DNA of 64,000 nt, from NCBI RefSeq assembly GCF_003326015.1, contig NZ_CP023860.1, forward strand, positions 806,001-870,000, in the 5' to 3' direction. Position 1 is the first letter of the stretch, and every line of letters starts with the position of its first letter. The DNA is from Candidatus Thioglobus sp. NP1. GTDB taxonomy: Bacteria > Pseudomonadota > Gammaproteobacteria > PS1 > Pseudothioglobaceae. The position numbers and the translations under genes are program-made. The notes under the pieces are model-generated. The model was not told the DNA's origin, did not search any database, and saw only the letters and a list, made by a program, of their open reading frames with translations. Of this stretch, positions 62,904 to 64,000 are shown in pieces.

Positions 62904-64000
62904 GTATTTTTAATTTAAAAAATGCCAAACCTCTTGGGTCTGGAGTAACTGTTGGAGATAACGGTATTTTGGAGCTAGAAGTACTCTCTAAACTTAAAGG
63001 CTACCGAAAGACTGTAGTGGCTGGCTATAGATCGCTCTTATTAGATGATATAAATTCAAATCTAACGCCTGGAGAAATGCATATTTCACCTAAGATAGAT
63101 GGTGAACTTTGGTTCATGATTATTGAGGGTAATGAAGTAGTTTTATCTAATACAAATGGCAAACTTATTGCTGGAGATATACCGTTAGTAACTGAGGTCA
63201 CTAATATATCCAGTCGTTTTATTGGTAGATCAATTCTTGTGGGTGAGCTTTTTGTTGCAACTAAAGACAGCAGACCAAGAGTCAGTGATCTTTCCAGTGC
63301 CCTAGGGGGCGGTGCAAAGGCAGAAGTAGAAAAGCTAGGCTTTGCTGCCTTTGACATTATCTCAGGCGGAGATAAGCTCTCTAACATACCTCTTGCAGAC
63401 TATAAAGATCGACTTGAATTAATGCAGAGGCTTCTAGACGGAGGTAAAAGAGTTAAATGCGTCAAAACAGAAGTAATCAATAGTCCTAAAGAGGCAGTCA
63501 GCTACTTTGAAGATTGGGTTGGTGCTGGAAAAGCAGAAGGTTTAGTAATTAGAGCAGGGGAAGGAAGAATTTATAAAGTCAAGCCTTCATTATCAGTTGA
63601 TGCTGTAATCATTGGTTACACAGAAAATAATGATGATAACTCTCAAGTTCGCTCAATTATGCTTGCCTTAATGCGTCCCGATAAATCATTTCAATTGCTT
63701 GGATCATGTGGCTCTTTGGGGGATGCTAGATCCAGAAAAGAAATGATGAAAAAAATACAAAAATCTCAAATTGAATCAAATTGGCGATACACCAGTGGGG
63801 ATGGAGCTGTTTATCACTTTGTAAAGCCTGAAGTAATTGTTGAAATTAAGGCGGTTGACATACAAAGTGAAGATTCCTCGGGCAACTTAATTCGCAAGAT
63901 GGTGCTCTCTAATAATGACGATAAATGGCAAGCACTCCAGAAGCTTCCTTTTGCAAGCATTCATCACCCTGTTTTTGTTAGGTATCGTTCAGACAAAAAC
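62900..64000 (+). CDS. ATP-dependent polynucleotide ligase-like protein (partial)
   Basis: Partial gene: 367 codons, cut by the right window edge with no stop. The nucleotidyltransferase motifs are in order: motif I KIDG with adenylated Lys65 (SPKIDGELW), motif III VGEL with Glu116, motif IIIa FAAFDII, motif IV EGLVIR with Glu213, and motif V YKVKP with Lys226/Lys228. A C-terminal OB-like region follows (SIMLALMRPDKSFQLLGSCGS), then VEIKAVDIQ. This is the layout of ATP-dependent DNA ligases; an RNA ligase is possible. It overlaps the upstream gene by four bases. The host must have a separate NAD-dependent ligase for replication, so this one is accessory. Confidence 0.78.
   Translation, partial: MSIFNLKNAKPLGSGVTVGDNGILELEVLSKLKGYRKTVVAGYRSLLLDDINSNLTPGEMHISPKIDGELWFMIIEGNEVVLSNTNGKLIAGDIPLVTEVTNISSRFIGRSILVGELFVATKDSRPRVSDLSSALGGGAKAEVEKLGFAAFDIISGGDKLSNIPLADYKDRLELMQRLLDGGKRVKCVKTEVINSPKEAVSYFEDWVGAGKAEGLVIRAGEGRIYKVKPSLSVDAVIIGYTENNDDNSQVRSIMLALMRPDKSFQLLGSCGSLGDARSRKEMMKKIQKSQIESNWRYTSGDGAVYHFVKPEVIVEIKAVDIQSEDSSGNLIRKMVLSNNDDKWQALQKLPFASIHHPVFVRYRSDKN

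Noticed and set aside
63025-63387. 120-residue minus-strand frame
   Set aside because: Antisense to the ligase gene, which carries the ordered nucleotidyltransferase motifs.
50888-64000. Intact prophage
   Set aside because: No capsid, terminase, portal, tail or lysis genes are visible; only an integrase stub and unknown or nucleic-acid-related genes.

Overview
The window is AT-rich, densely packed bacterial chromosome. Gene content fits a small-genome marine gammaproteobacterium: NtrY-type kinase, TrkAH, membrane pyrophosphatase, Fbp-type ferric iron transport, CbbQ/CbbO-like pair, malonyl-CoA decarboxylase, PdxB, YfgM, DUF1249 and a full molybdenum-cofactor set. Short intergenic gaps and many ATGA stop/start overlaps recall the SUP05/Thioglobus lineage. 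That placement is inference from gene content and style, not from a marker-gene comparison.

Layout. 145-5653: two-component pair followed by the TrkA/TrkH potassium system. 5701-7704: membrane pyrophosphatase on the minus strand. 7859-11161: DMT exporter, diaminopropionate ammonia-lyase-like enzyme and an M24 peptidase-like hydrolase, probably one amino-acid scavenging unit. 11205-16946: iron island with two Fur-box-like palindromes, ferric ABC transporter (ATPase, binding protein, permease), a secreted DUF4856-like protein and a membrane fatty-acid-hydroxylase-family protein that carries a terminator-like hairpin inside its reading frame. 17033-22866: ArgJ, CbbQ/CbbO-like AAA+/vWA pair with no RuBisCO gene next to it, and malonyl-CoA decarboxylase. 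22863-28185: molybdenum cofactor genes (mog, moaD, moaA, moaC, moeA; mobA; moaE). 28230-50330: mostly housekeeping (phytanoyl-CoA dioxygenase-like enzyme, TSUP permease, pdxB, ung, tpm, msbA-like exporter, pyrG, dadA-like, der, yfgM, hisS, 5'-nucleotidase, dnaB, rplI-rpsR-rpsF, cutC, mtgA-like, tsaB, ccmCDEG). 50476-50964: HU gene, then tRNA-Val(TAC) and tRNA-Asp(GTC).

The 3' end of tRNA-Asp is the left edge of an accessory region that runs past the end of the window. Immediately inside it lies the N-terminal stub of a tyrosine integrase (51140-51208), preceded by repeated GGTACGAT boxes. The island then holds mostly unrecognised genes. Those that can be read are: a type-I periplasmic-binding-protein-like domain fused to a pentameric ligand-gated ion channel that lacks a signal peptide; a Cas4-like nuclease fused to a DEDD exonuclease-like DUF2779 domain; a small PD-(D/E)XK nuclease; three neighbouring repeat proteins (DUF4116, LRV, LRR); and an operon of two unknown proteins with an ATP-dependent polynucleotide ligase-like enzyme cut by the window edge. 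Nucleases, a ligase, repeat-protein scaffolds and a channel beside a tRNA/integrase boundary suggest a conflict or defence island. The two parts most likely to be undescribed systems are the channel operon (51278-54133) and the ligase operon (61017 to beyond 64000).
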